A DNA stretch of 42,616 bases from an uncultured Oscillospiraceae bacterium (GCA_944385395.1 CALWXA010000056.1:1-42616); one strand, 5' to 3'. Positions 7,679 through 15,604 are shown, counted from the first letter of the stretch. The notes: a model not told the origin generated them from the sequence alone. Translations and numbers: made by a program.

Positions 7679-8656
7679 TCAGCGGCCGGTATTGTCGCCG
7701 CCGGGGACAAAGTGGCATGCGTCGTAGTTGCCGGTGAAGTAATTGCGGATATCGGCACAGCAGTGCAGCCGTCCGTCACGCCCGGCTTCCTGGGAATAGA
7801 AGGCCACATGGGGGGTGATGATCACGTTGTCCCGGTTGGCCAGGGGATGGGTCTTGGGATCGGGGAACTCATCCACCAGCACATCCAGATAGGCCCAGGC
7901 CAGCTTGCCGCTGTCCAGCGCGTCGATGAGGTCCTGCTCCACCACTACGCCGCCCCGGGCAGCGTTGATGAACACAGCGTCCTCCTTCATGAGGTCAAAG
8001 AGGTGCTTGTCGATGAGGTTGGCCGTACCGTCGATCAGCGGGATATGCAGGCTCACATAGTCGGACTCACGGAACAGCGTCTCCATATCCACCATGGTCA
8101 CACCGTACTGGGCGCCGATGGACTGGTCAATGAAGGGGTCTGCCGCCAGGATCCGCACACCGAAACCGGACAGGTTCTTGGCCACCAGCCGGGCGATCTG
8201 GCCGAAGCCAGCCAGGCCCACCGTCTGGGTGTTGAACCGGCGGATCTCCGGGCAGACACCGAAGTCCCACTTCTTATCCACGCGAACGCTGCGGTCATAG
8301 GCAAACAGGCGCTTGTTGTGGGCCAGGATGCAGGCCGACACATAGTCCGCCACTTCGTGGACGCAGTAGTTGGTCAGATGGGTCACGGAAATCCCCCGCT
8401 CCTTGGCGGCTTCCAGATCCACATAGTTGTAGCCCATGCTCTTGCATGCAATGAGCTTCAGCTTGGGCAGGGACTTGATGACCCGGGCGGTCAGGGGCTC
8501 AAAAATGCCCATTACCGCATCGGCGTCCTTGCAGTATTCAATGATGTCTTCCTCGGTACTGCATACATGCTCCGTTACCTCGCAAAGACCCTTCAAAGCT
8601 TCCTGTTCCAGGCCCACGCCGTCGGCATAGTGGAACATACGTACTGCTTTATACAT
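7679..8656 (-). CDS. D-isomer-specific 2-hydroxyacid dehydrogenase, NAD-dependent
   Basis: Reduces a 2-oxo acid to a D-2-hydroxy acid (or the reverse). Length is 325 residues from ATG 8656, which follows GGGAGG; an in-frame upstream ATG at 8713 overlaps the predicted promoter and is rejected. The nucleotide-binding loop is 'VGLAGFGQIARLVAKNL' (147-162). The catalytic set is Arg234 in 'INAARGGVV', Glu263 in 'LDVLVDEFP' and His283 in 'TPHVAFYS'. It is the first gene of a two-gene operon with the aminotransferase. Its promoter has the AATGTATACATT palindrome over the -10 box, so it is probably repressed by the GntR regulator. It could recycle NADH during amino-acid fermentation. Confidence 0.93.
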   Translation of the reverse strand: MYKAVRMFHYADGVGLEQEALKGLCEVTEHVCSTEEDIIEYCKDADAVMGIFEPLTARVIKSLPKLKLIACKSMGYNYVDLEAAKERGISVTHLTNYCVHEVADYVSACILAHNKRLFAYDRSVRVDKKWDFGVCPEIRRFNTQTVGLAGFGQIARLVAKNLSGFGVRILAADPFIDQSIGAQYGVTMVDMETLFRESDYVSLHIPLIDGTANLIDKHLFDLMKEDAVFINAARGGVVVEQDLIDALDSGKLAWAYLDVLVDEFPDPKTHPLANRDNVIITPHVAFYSQEAGRDGRLHCCADIRNYFTGNYDACHFVPGGDNTGR

Positions 8657-8702
8657 GAATCCGACCTCCCGTATGAACATAAAATTTGTTGTGCTTTCGC
8701 TG

Positions 8703-8740
8703 AATGTATACATTATAGCGCCCTGTTTTTAGGCAGTCAA
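8703..8740 (-). promoter_or_regulatory. Promoter and overlapping operator of the dehydrogenase-aminotransferase operon
   Basis: Minus strand: TTGACT (8735-8740), a 17-base spacer, TATAAT (8712-8717). The perfect 12-base palindrome AATGTATACATT (8703-8714) overlaps the -10 box and the expected start point. A protein bound there would block RNA polymerase, so repression is the natural reading. Confidence 0.8.
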
Positions 8741-8947
8741 GCACATTTTTGTCCCACCCGCTATCCGCCCGCCATACGTCAACCGAACAGAAATGGTCAC
8801 AAATTCGTTCTATTTTTATGGAAAGTAACCTGTTTATTTGGCATAAATACATAAAAAATATTTTCCGCTTCGTAGCATTTCCTTTTTCAGGGAGAAAGTT
8901 TTGCCTTTCCCACAAAAGCGAGGGCCGAAATTGTACGAAAATGATAA

Positions 8948-8976
8948 TTGCATGCAATATTTGACGATGCTATAAT
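8948..8976 (+). promoter_or_regulatory. Promoter and overlapping operator of the amidohydrolase operon
   Basis: TTGCAT (8948-8953), a 17-base spacer and TATAAT (8971-8976). The -35 box lies inside the perfect palindrome TTGCATGCAA (8948-8957), which matches the TTGYATRCAA form of the other sites. The region 8718-8947 between the divergent promoters is AT-rich and holds no gene that I can support. Confidence 0.7.
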
Positions 8977-9011
8977 TTCTGTATCGCAGAAAAAAGCTTG
9001 GGAGGTACATC

Positions 9012-10655
9012 ATGAAAACGGCTGCGGATTCCATTTTTATCAACGGAAAGATCTACACCATGGTTTCCGAAAACGATACGGCGGAGGCTCTGTGTGTCAA
9101 AGACGGCGTGATTGTATACACCGGAACCACTCAGGAAGCTCTGGAGCGGTTCACCGCCCCGCAGGTGGTGGATCTGGAGGGCAAGACCATGCTCCCCGGT
9201 CTGGGCGACTCGCATCTTCACTTCTTCGCTTATTGCCAGACCCAGACCATGGTAGATCTGAGCGGCTGCAAGAGCAAGGAAGAGATGATCGCCGCTCTGG
9301 CGGCCAAGGCAGCCAAGACCCCCAAGGGCCAGTGGATCAAGGGCACCAATTTTGATGAATCCAAGTGGGTGGCAGACAATGACCATCTGCCCACCAAGGC
9401 GGATCTGGACCAGGCCAGCACGGAGCACCCCATCTTCATGAAGCGGGTCTGTCTCCACACCGCCGTGGCCAACTCCGCCGCTCTGGAGAAGGCCGGCATC
9501 GGACAAGGCTACGATTACGGCCCCGGCGGCCTGGTGGAGCTGGATGAGAACGGTATGCCCAACGGTGTGTTCCGGGAGCAGGCCACCAAGCTCTTTGACG
9601 CCCTGATCCCCGATCCCACCAAGGTGCCGGAGACCAAAAGACAGATCATGAAGGCCGCCCTGGCTGATGCAGCACGGGTGGGCATGACCACCATCCACAC
9701 CTATGCCGCCGAGATCTGGAAATATGAAGAGAATCCCGAGGATTATCTGGAGCTGGACCGTCAGGGCGAGCTGCCTTTGCGGGTAGTGATCTATCTGGAT
9801 ACCTTATATCATAAGCCCTACCTCACCTATAAGCAGATGGCCGATCCTTACCGCAAGGTTGGCTACGGCGGCTACAAGATCTTCTCCGACGGCTCGCTGG
9901 GCTCCCGTTCCGCCAAGCTGCTGGCGCCTTACAGCGACGATCCCAGCACCGACGGTATTCTGGTCCAGACCCAGGAGCAGCTCAACGAGCAGATGTACAC
10001 CGCCTACCGGATGGGCCTGCAGCCCGCCACCCACTGCATTGGCGACAAGGGTACCGACTGCGTGCTTACCGCCATTGAGTACACCCTGGCCAAGTGCCGG
10101 GAAGATGGCATGACAGAGCAGGAGCTGGCAGACCGGGATCCCTTCCGCATCATCCACGCCCAGATGGCCACCGACGAGATGGTGGAGCGCATGAAGAAGC
10201 TGCCGGTGGTGCTGGATATCCAGCCGGTTTTCCTGGAGACGGATATGCACTGGGTCATCGAGCGCATCGGACCGGAGCGTGCCGCTTACAGCTATCGCTG
10301 GAAGACCTACCGGGACGCCGGGCTCATCATGACCGGCGGCTCCGACTGCCCGGTGGAGCCCTTCTCCCCCTGGCTGAACATCTACACCGCCGTGGCCCGG
10401 AAGGATTTCCAGCATCAGCCCGCAGGCGGCTATCAGCCGGAGGAAAAGCTCAGTGTTTATGACGCCGTATGCCTGTTCACCAAGAACCTGCACTACGCCG
10501 CCGGTATGGACGCCTATCTGGGCACCCTGGAACCGGGGAAATTCGCCGACATGGTGGTCATCGACCGCAACATCTTTACCATCCCGGAAGACGACATTAT
10601 GGATACCCAGGTGGAAAAGACGTATCTGGCCGGCAAGGAAGTCTACAGCAAATAA
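9012..10655 (+). CDS. Metal-dependent amidohydrolase, YtcJ-like (amidohydrolase family 3)
   Basis: A 547-residue cytosolic hydrolase of the amidohydrolase superfamily; C-N bond hydrolysis is expected but the substrate is unknown. ATG follows GGGAGGTACATC. The N-terminal beta domain ('IFINGKIYTM', 'DGVIVYTG') leads into the first metal motif His68-x-His70 in 'GLGDSHLHFF'. Later come 'IFSDGSLGSRSA', His in 'ATHCIGDKG', 'RIIHAQM', the Asp of 'GGSDCPVEPFSPW', and the C-terminal return of the beta domain ('LEPGKFADMVVIDRN'). It is followed after 15 bases by the M20 hydrolase gene. A TGTATACA site inside its coding region (9113-9120) may be an auxiliary operator. Confidence 0.92.
   Translation: MKTAADSIFINGKIYTMVSENDTAEALCVKDGVIVYTGTTQEALERFTAPQVVDLEGKTMLPGLGDSHLHFFAYCQTQTMVDLSGCKSKEEMIAALAAKAAKTPKGQWIKGTNFDESKWVADNDHLPTKADLDQASTEHPIFMKRVCLHTAVANSAALEKAGIGQGYDYGPGGLVELDENGMPNGVFREQATKLFDALIPDPTKVPETKRQIMKAALADAARVGMTTIHTYAAEIWKYEENPEDYLELDRQGELPLRVVIYLDTLYHKPYLTYKQMADPYRKVGYGGYKIFSDGSLGSRSAKLLAPYSDDPSTDGILVQTQEQLNEQMYTAYRMGLQPATHCIGDKGTDCVLTAIEYTLAKCREDGMTEQELADRDPFRIIHAQMATDEMVERMKKLPVVLDIQPVFLETDMHWVIERIGPERAAYSYRWKTYRDAGLIMTGGSDCPVEPFSPWLNIYTAVARKDFQHQPAGGYQPEEKLSVYDAVCLFTKNLHYAAGMDAYLGTLEPGKFADMVVIDRNIFTIPEDDIMDTQVEKTYLAGKEVYSK
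9112..9121. promoter_or_regulatory. Intragenic TTGTATACAC palindrome, possible auxiliary operator
   Basis: A fourth TGTATACA (9113-9120) lies about 100 bases into the amidohydrolase gene, in the codons for Val-Ile-Val-Tyr-Thr. Its nearness to the operon promoter suggests a second operator, but chance codon choice can explain it. Confidence 0.3.
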
Positions 10656-10670
10656 GAGAAAGGATGTTGC

Positions 10671-12335
10671 ATGATGAAACTGGATTGTTTTGAGGAGGTC
10701 AAGCGCCTGACCTCGGAGATGGTGGCCATCCCCAGCATCAACAAGGAGCCCGGCGGCGAATCCGCCGTGGCCCGGTATGTATACGATTATTTCAAGTCCC
10801 TGCCCTATTTCCAGGCCCATCCCCAGCAGGTGATGTGCTTCCAGACCAAGGACGACTTCGTGGAGCGCCACTCCACCCTGGCCTATGTCAAGGGCACCAA
10901 GGGTCACTCCAACCGCACGGTGATCCTCATCGGCCACATCGACACCGTGGGTGTGGACGACTACGGCACCATCCGGGAATACGCCTTCCGGCCCCAGGAG
11001 CTGCCGGAGAAGCTGAAGGAGACCTTCTCCCTGTCCCCGGAAGTGCTGGCGGACATCGAGTCCGGCGAGTATCTCTTCGGCCGGGGCGCTCTGGACATGA
11101 AGTCCGGCGTGGCAGGCCACATGTACCTCATCAATTACTTCTCCCAGCATCCCGAAGAGCTGGACGGCAATCTGGTACAGATCGCCGAGTGCGATGAGGA
11201 GGATAACTCCCACGGCATCATCACCGCTGTGGACGTACTGCTGGAGCTGAAGAAAAAGGAAGGCTTCGAATATGTAGCCTGCATCAACGCCGACTATTCC
11301 ACCAACTATATGCCCGGCGACGAGAACCGCTACATCTATTACGGCAGCATCGGCAAGCTCCTGCCCACCTTCGTGGCTTTCGGCAAGGAGTCCCATGTGG
11401 GTTCGGCCTTCAGCGCCTTCGATCCCAACCTGCTTATCGCCGAGGTCACCCGTGGCATGTCCCTGAACACCGATCTTTGCGATATCGCCCAGGGCGAAGT
11501 CACCATGCCCCCCATCTCACTGAAGCAGGCAGACACCAAGGTGGGCTATACCGTTCAGACGGCCCTGAGCGCCATGTCCTACTACAACTTCTTCACCCAC
11601 GGCATGAGCCCCGATGTGGTGCTGGAAAAGTGCAAGGTCGTTGGTCAGACCGCCTTTGAGAACGTCATTGACTACCTTAACGACCAGTATCAGAAGTACT
11701 GCAGCCTCAGCAAGGTACCTTACAACAAGCTGCCCTGGCAGCCTCGGGTCTACACCTGGAAGGAGTTCTATGAAGAGGCCGCCGCCAAGCACGGTCAGCC
11801 CTTCCGGGACGCCATTGCCGCCTTCGCCGAGAATCTCCAGAAGGAGCAGCCCGCCATGGATCTGCGGTACTTCAGTCTGGCGGTGGTAGAGGAGGTCTGG
11901 AAGTGGTACGAGGATAAGTCCCCGGCCCTGATTCTGTTCTTCGGCTCTATCTTCAGCGCCCGCATTGAGATGACCGGCAAGACCGCCAAGGAAAAGGCTC
12001 TGCTGGATGCCGTGGAGCAGGCCGTGGATACCATCCGGCCCGACGCTCAGCGTCAGATCAAGACCCGGATGTTCTATCCCTACATCTCCGACTCCAGCTT
12101 CATGGCCCTGTGCGACACCCGGGAATCCTTCAACGCCGTGGCGGAGAATATGCCTTCCTGGAAGGTGAAGTACTTCCACGACGTGGATAAGATCCTGGAG
12201 ATCAACGTTCCCGTGGTAAATATCGGCGCTTTTGGCCGGGACGGTCACATGCTCACCGAGCGGGTGGACATGGTGCAGACCTTCCGCAACGTGCCCAACA
12301 TCTCCTACGAGACCATCCGGCAGCTGCTGGATTGA
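10671..12335 (+). CDS. M20-family metallohydrolase, RocB-like
   Basis: A 554-residue zinc peptidase/deacylase-type enzyme. Its length and large insertion resemble Bacillus RocB, the arginine-utilisation protein of unproven activity. Metal-binding motifs: 'LIGHIDTVG' (His89, Asp91), 'FGRGALDMKSG' (Asp142) and 'AECDEEDNSHG' (Glu176/Glu177). The insert around residues 100-130 and the long C-terminal half exceed a normal M20 enzyme of about 400 residues. Two adjacent ATG codons (10671, 10674) follow AGAAAGGA. It is cotranscribed with the amidohydrolase and precedes the TRAP operon, so it probably cleaves an imported amide or a product of the amidohydrolase. No signal peptide, so cytosolic. Confidence 0.88.
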   Translation: MMKLDCFEEVKRLTSEMVAIPSINKEPGGESAVARYVYDYFKSLPYFQAHPQQVMCFQTKDDFVERHSTLAYVKGTKGHSNRTVILIGHIDTVGVDDYGTIREYAFRPQELPEKLKETFSLSPEVLADIESGEYLFGRGALDMKSGVAGHMYLINYFSQHPEELDGNLVQIAECDEEDNSHGIITAVDVLLELKKKEGFEYVACINADYSTNYMPGDENRYIYYGSIGKLLPTFVAFGKESHVGSAFSAFDPNLLIAEVTRGMSLNTDLCDIAQGEVTMPPISLKQADTKVGYTVQTALSAMSYYNFFTHGMSPDVVLEKCKVVGQTAFENVIDYLNDQYQKYCSLSKVPYNKLPWQPRVYTWKEFYEEAAAKHGQPFRDAIAAFAENLQKEQPAMDLRYFSLAVVEEVWKWYEDKSPALILFFGSIFSARIEMTGKTAKEKALLDAVEQAVDTIRPDAQRQIKTRMFYPYISDSSFMALCDTRESFNAVAENMPSWKVKYFHDVDKILEINVPVVNIGAFGRDGHMLTERVDMVQTFRNVPNISYETIRQLLD

Positions 12336-12342
12336 CGCCCCT

Positions 12343-12356
12343 TTGCATGTATGCAA
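12343..12356. promoter_or_regulatory. Inverted repeat TTGCAT-GT-ATGCAA upstream of the TRAP operon
   Basis: A perfect 14-base palindrome with the same half-sites as TTGCATGCAA at the amidohydrolase promoter, but with the half-sites 4 bases further apart. It lies just after the M20 stop codon, about 250 bases upstream of the TRAP start point. Confidence 0.4.
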
Positions 12357-12361
12357 TTATT

Positions 12362-12420
12362 TTCAAATATAAATTCTATACATACCAACTGTGCAAAGTA
12401 CAGGAAAGTTTATATTTGAA
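12362..12420. repeat. 12-bp inverted repeat with 35-base spacing
   Basis: TTCAAATATAAA (12362-12373) is repeated exactly in inverse as TTTATATTTGAA (12409-12420). It is AT-rich and lacks the GC stem of an intrinsic terminator. It may be a paired binding site or a weak fold that ends the M20 transcript. The rest of 12336-12686 is the TRAP regulatory region and leader; I see no gene in it. Confidence 0.6.
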
Positions 12421-12534
12421 TGGTTTCCGGCGATTAACTCCTATCTAATCTATAAAAAATCGGTTTTTTCCTGTAATACGGCTGGAAATTGCCGGCTTCC
12501 TTTGCTTCGTTATTTCGCCGAAATACTTTATGCG

Positions 12535-12544
12535 TTGTATACAA
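12535..12544. promoter_or_regulatory. Predicted GntR operator TTGTATACAA upstream of the TRAP promoter
   Basis: A perfect 10-base palindrome centred about 55 bases before the expected TRAP start point, upstream of the -35 box. The position differs from the other sites, so it may act in activation or together with the 12343 site by looping. Confidence 0.6.
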
Positions 12545-12559
12545 AATCCCCCTGGCTTG

Positions 12560-12588
12560 TTGACACGTATTTTGTCGACTGCTATAAT
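12560..12588 (+). promoter_or_regulatory. Consensus promoter of the TRAP operon
   Basis: TTGACA (12560-12565), 17 bases and TATAAT (12583-12588): an exact consensus housekeeping promoter. A leader of about 90 bases follows before the GTG start. Confidence 0.88.
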
Positions 12589-12686
12589 TTTTACGTCCTT
12601 TACGGCAGGATCGGGATCTGAGGGAGGTCCCGTCCCCGTTTGGGAAACCATATCATGCATATTTTAGGAAGAACGGAGGAAACGCA

Positions 12687-13727
12687 GTGAGCAAAAGTGC
12701 AAAACGAATTTTTGCCCTGATCCTGGTGATTGCTGTGGCGGCTACGGCTGGTTTATTTGCCAAGATGAACTACAACAGCACCCACAACACCCAGGATACC
12801 ATCGTGGTCCGGCTGGCCCACGTGGTTGCAGAAGACAACCCCATTCACCAGGCTTCCCTGATTTTCCAGGAGGAGCTGGAGCGTATCTCCAACGGCAGGT
12901 TTGAGGTCCGCATCTATCCCAACTCCGCCCTGGGCGGAGACCGGCAGCAGGTGGAGAGCACCATCCTGGGCTATATCCAGGGCTGTGTTCCCCCCAGCGG
13001 AACCCTGTCCGCCTTTGACCAGCGCCTGATGGTCATTGACCTGCCCTTTGTCTTTAAGTCCGGCGAAGCCGCTACGGCTACCCTCAACGGCGAGCTGGGC
13101 GAGGTTCTGGATCCCATTCTGGAAGAGCTGGGCATCTATCCCATGGGCTGGACCGAGTCCGGTTTCCGTCACATCACCACCAACGACAACCCCGTGACGT
13201 CCCCCGATGACCTCAAGGGCCTGTCGGTGCGCACCATGGAGAACCCCATCCATGTGGCCTCCTTCCGGGCCTGGGGCGCCAACCCCACTCCCATGGCCTT
13301 CTCTGAGCTGTTCACCGCTCTGCAGCAGGGCACTGTGGACGCCCAGGAAAACCCCATCATGGTCACCATGTCCAACCGTCTTTTTGAAGTGCAGAATACC
13401 CTGTCTCTGACGGGTCACTTCTTCTCTGCCGGCTGCATCTCCTTCAACAAGGAGTTTGTGGACAGCCTCACCGAGGAGGAGAAAGCCTGGTTTGACGAGG
13501 CCGGCCAGCACTTCGTGGATAACCTGACCCGTCTGGTGCGGGAGCAGGAGCAGGATTACATCCAGCAGGCCCGTGACGAAGGCATGAACGTAGTGGAACT
13601 GACCAGCGAGCAGAAGGACGCCTTTATCGAGGCTGCCGCCGATGTGTATGATCTCTTCATTGAGCAGTACAACGGTTCTCAGGAGCTCATCGACCTGGCC
13701 ATGCTCTACAATGATGAATTGGGTTGA
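12687..13727 (+). CDS. dctP: TRAP transporter solute-binding protein, DctP family
   Basis: Extracytoplasmic binding subunit of a sodium-driven TRAP importer for organic anions; 346 residues. The GTG start is chosen because CGGAGGAAA lies just upstream. A basic N-terminus (MSKSAKR) and one hydrophobic segment are present, but no lipobox cysteine, so it is either secreted after cleavage or held by an uncleaved anchor. Family landmarks: 'VRLAHVVAEDNPIHQ', 'VRIYPNSALGGDRQQVE', and the ligand-contact block 'GLSVRTMENPIHVASFRAWG' followed by 'FSELFTALQQGTVDAQENP', where the Arg normally binds the substrate carboxylate. It is the first gene of dctPQM. The ligand is unknown, but the neighbouring hydrolases suggest an acylated or amide-containing acid. 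Confidence 0.93.
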   Translation: MSKSAKRIFALILVIAVAATAGLFAKMNYNSTHNTQDTIVVRLAHVVAEDNPIHQASLIFQEELERISNGRFEVRIYPNSALGGDRQQVESTILGYIQGCVPPSGTLSAFDQRLMVIDLPFVFKSGEAATATLNGELGEVLDPILEELGIYPMGWTESGFRHITTNDNPVTSPDDLKGLSVRTMENPIHVASFRAWGANPTPMAFSELFTALQQGTVDAQENPIMVTMSNRLFEVQNTLSLTGHFFSAGCISFNKEFVDSLTEEEKAWFDEAGQHFVDNLTRLVREQEQDYIQQARDEGMNVVELTSEQKDAFIEAAADVYDLFIEQYNGSQELIDLAMLYNDELG

Positions 13728-13741
13728 GAGGAGGGGCTGAC

Positions 13742-14230
13742 ATGACTGCATTGAAATGGATCAATGAGCATCTGGAAAAATGGTTCCTGATCCTCTCCCT
13801 GATCGTTATGGTGCTGGTTACCACCATGCAGGTAGTGCTGCGTGAGTTCGGCAGCGCCACCGTCTGGGCTGAGGAGCTGTGCCGCTATATCATGCTCTAT
13901 CAGGTGTGGGTTGGCGCCTCTTACGCCATCCACGAGGACGCACACATCCGCATCACCGCTCTGACCAACATCCTCAAGGAAAAGAACAAGCTGAAGGTGG
14001 AGCTGGTTGTGCTCACCGTCTGGCTGATCTTCGCCCTGTGGCTGATGATCGAGGGCTGCGTGCTGGTGAACAAGGTGGCCATCATGGGCCAGCTGTCCCC
14101 GGCTATGCAGATCCCCATGGAGGTCCCCTACGCTTCCGTACCCCTGGGCGGCCTGCTGATGGCCATCCGGCTGGTGCAGAAGATCATTGTGACCCTGAAG
14201 AAACTTTCTGCAGAGGAGGAGGCGGCATAA
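13742..14230 (+). CDS. dctQ: TRAP transporter small membrane subunit, DctQ family
   Basis: A 162-residue membrane protein with four hydrophobic segments, the usual DctQ layout: 'WFLILSLIVMVLVTTMQVVLR', 'ELCRYIMLYQVWVGASYAI', 'VELVVLTVWLIFALWLMI' and 'YASVPLGGLLMAIRLVQ'. The motif 'WAEELCRYIMLYQVWVGAS' is typical of the family. The start is ATG 13742 with GAGAGGAGGGG before it; an upstream in-frame TTG overlapping the dctP end is less likely. It sits 14 bases after dctP and 1 base before dctM, so it is in the same operon. Confidence 0.92.
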   Translation: MTALKWINEHLEKWFLILSLIVMVLVTTMQVVLREFGSATVWAEELCRYIMLYQVWVGASYAIHEDAHIRITALTNILKEKNKLKVELVVLTVWLIFALWLMIEGCVLVNKVAIMGQLSPAMQIPMEVPYASVPLGGLLMAIRLVQKIIVTLKKLSAEEEAA

Positions 14231-14231
14231 C

Positions 14232-15497
14232 ATGTTAGTGATTCTGTTTATTGCGCTGATCGTGCTCAGTGCCATCAGCCTGCCCATCGGCATCAGCATG
14301 GGCATCGCCACCATGCTCTGCCTGATCTTCGCCACCAACATTGATCCCATCATGATCGCCCAGTGCGCCTTTACCGGCATGGACAGCTTCCCCCTGATGG
14401 CTATCCCCTTCTTCATGCTGGCCGGTAACTTCATGCGCTACGGCGGTATCTCCAAGCGCCTTCTGAACCTGGCGGACAACATCGTCGGCTTCTTCACCGG
14501 CGGTCTGGGCGCCATCACCACCGTGACGGCCATGTTCTTCGCCGCCATCTCCGGTTCCGGCCCCGCCACCGTGTCTTCTATCGGCGCTTTCATGATCCCC
14601 GAAATGGAAGCCAAGGGCTACGATAAGGGCTATGCTACCGCTCTGTCCTGCGCCGCCGGTACCATCGGCGTCATCATCCCGCCCTCCATCCCCTTCGTGA
14701 TCTACGGCGTGGCCACCGGCACCTCCATCAGTGACCTGTTCAAGGCCGGTATCCTGCCCGGTATCCTGATGGGCATTGCCATCATCATTTACAACTACAT
14801 CCGGGCCAAGAAGTACGGCTGGAAGGGTAACGGCCGCCGGTTCCAGTGGAAAGCCCTGGGCAAGAGCTTCATCGATTCCTTCTGGGCCATCCTCAGCCCC
14901 GTGATCATCCTGGGCGGTATCTACTCCGGTAAGTTCACCCCCACCGAGTCCGCCGCCATCTCCTGTGTGTACACCTTCATCATCGGTACCTTCGTCTATA
15001 AGGAAATCCGCTGGAAGGAATTCATGGACTGCATGAAGGATACCGCCATCATCGCCGGTGCTACCTCCTTCATCGTAGGTATGTCCACCAGCTTCTCCTA
15101 CGTGCTGACTCTGGAAGAGGTGCCCGCCACGGTGTCCACCTTCATCCTGGGCCTTACCGACAACAAGATCCTGGTGCTGCTGATCATCAACATCTTCCTG
15201 CTGATCGTGGGCTGCTTCATGGACAACATCTCCAGCTGCACCATCCTGGCTCCCATCCTGCTGCCCATCGTGGTGGCCCTGGATGTCAGCCCCGTGCAGT
15301 TCGGTATCGTGATGACCATGAACCTGGCCATCGGCTTCATCACTCCTCCCTACGGTGCCAACCTGTTCATCGGTTCGTCCGTGGCACGGCTGCCCTTCGA
15401 GAAGGTAGTGAAATGGATCTGGGGCTTCATCGCCACCATCATCGTGGTGCTGATGCTCACCACCTATATCCCCCAGATCTCCCTGCTGCTGGTGTGA
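14232..15497 (+). CDS. dctM: TRAP transporter large membrane subunit, DctM family
   Basis: The main transport subunit, 421 residues with about a dozen hydrophobic segments. Family landmarks: 'FPLMAIPFFMLAGNFMRYGGISKRLLNLA', 'ISGSGPATVSSIGAFMIPEM', 'GTIGVIIPPSIPFVIYG', 'FTPTESAAISCVYTF', 'GCFMDNISSCTILAPILLPI' and 'ITPPYGANLFIGSS'. It carries the sodium and substrate path. The ATG is one base after the dctQ stop, with GAGGAGGAGG upstream. It is the last gene of the operon and is followed by a clear terminator. Confidence 0.95.
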   Translation: MLVILFIALIVLSAISLPIGISMGIATMLCLIFATNIDPIMIAQCAFTGMDSFPLMAIPFFMLAGNFMRYGGISKRLLNLADNIVGFFTGGLGAITTVTAMFFAAISGSGPATVSSIGAFMIPEMEAKGYDKGYATALSCAAGTIGVIIPPSIPFVIYGVATGTSISDLFKAGILPGILMGIAIIIYNYIRAKKYGWKGNGRRFQWKALGKSFIDSFWAILSPVIILGGIYSGKFTPTESAAISCVYTFIIGTFVYKEIRWKEFMDCMKDTAIIAGATSFIVGMSTSFSYVLTLEEVPATVSTFILGLTDNKILVLLIINIFLLIVGCFMDNISSCTILAPILLPIVVALDVSPVQFGIVMTMNLAIGFITPPYGANLFIGSSVARLPFEKVVKWIWGFIATIIVVLMLTTYIPQISLLLV

Positions 15498-15516
15498 TGG
15501 TCACATCCCGCATTCC

Positions 15517-15549
15517 AAACGCTCCCGGTGTCACCCACCGGGAGCGTTT
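15517..15549 (+). terminator. Intrinsic terminator of the TRAP operon
   Basis: A 14-bp perfect stem (15517-15530 with 15536-15549, core CGCTCCCGGTG) with a 5-base loop, followed by TTTCCTTTCT. Confidence 0.85.
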
Positions 15550-15575
15550 CCTTTCTCTCCCCTCACCCGCAGCAG

Positions 15576-15604
15576 TTGCCGGTTGGGCAGCAGCGTGCTA
15601 TAAT
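15576..15604 (+). promoter_or_regulatory. Promoter of the DUF5662-like gene
   Basis: TTGCCG (15576-15581), 17 bases and a perfect TATAAT (15599-15604), with the ATG at 15641. Confidence 0.65.

Noticed and set aside
8657-8713. Upstream ATG extending the 2-hydroxyacid dehydrogenase by 19 residues
   Set aside because: The extension overlaps the TATAAT box and operator; the downstream ATG has a good GGGAGG site and matches the family N-terminus.
12391-12621. A 76-codon open frame upstream of dctP
   Set aside because: It covers the operator palindrome and the consensus TRAP promoter, has no ribosome site and no recognisable protein character.
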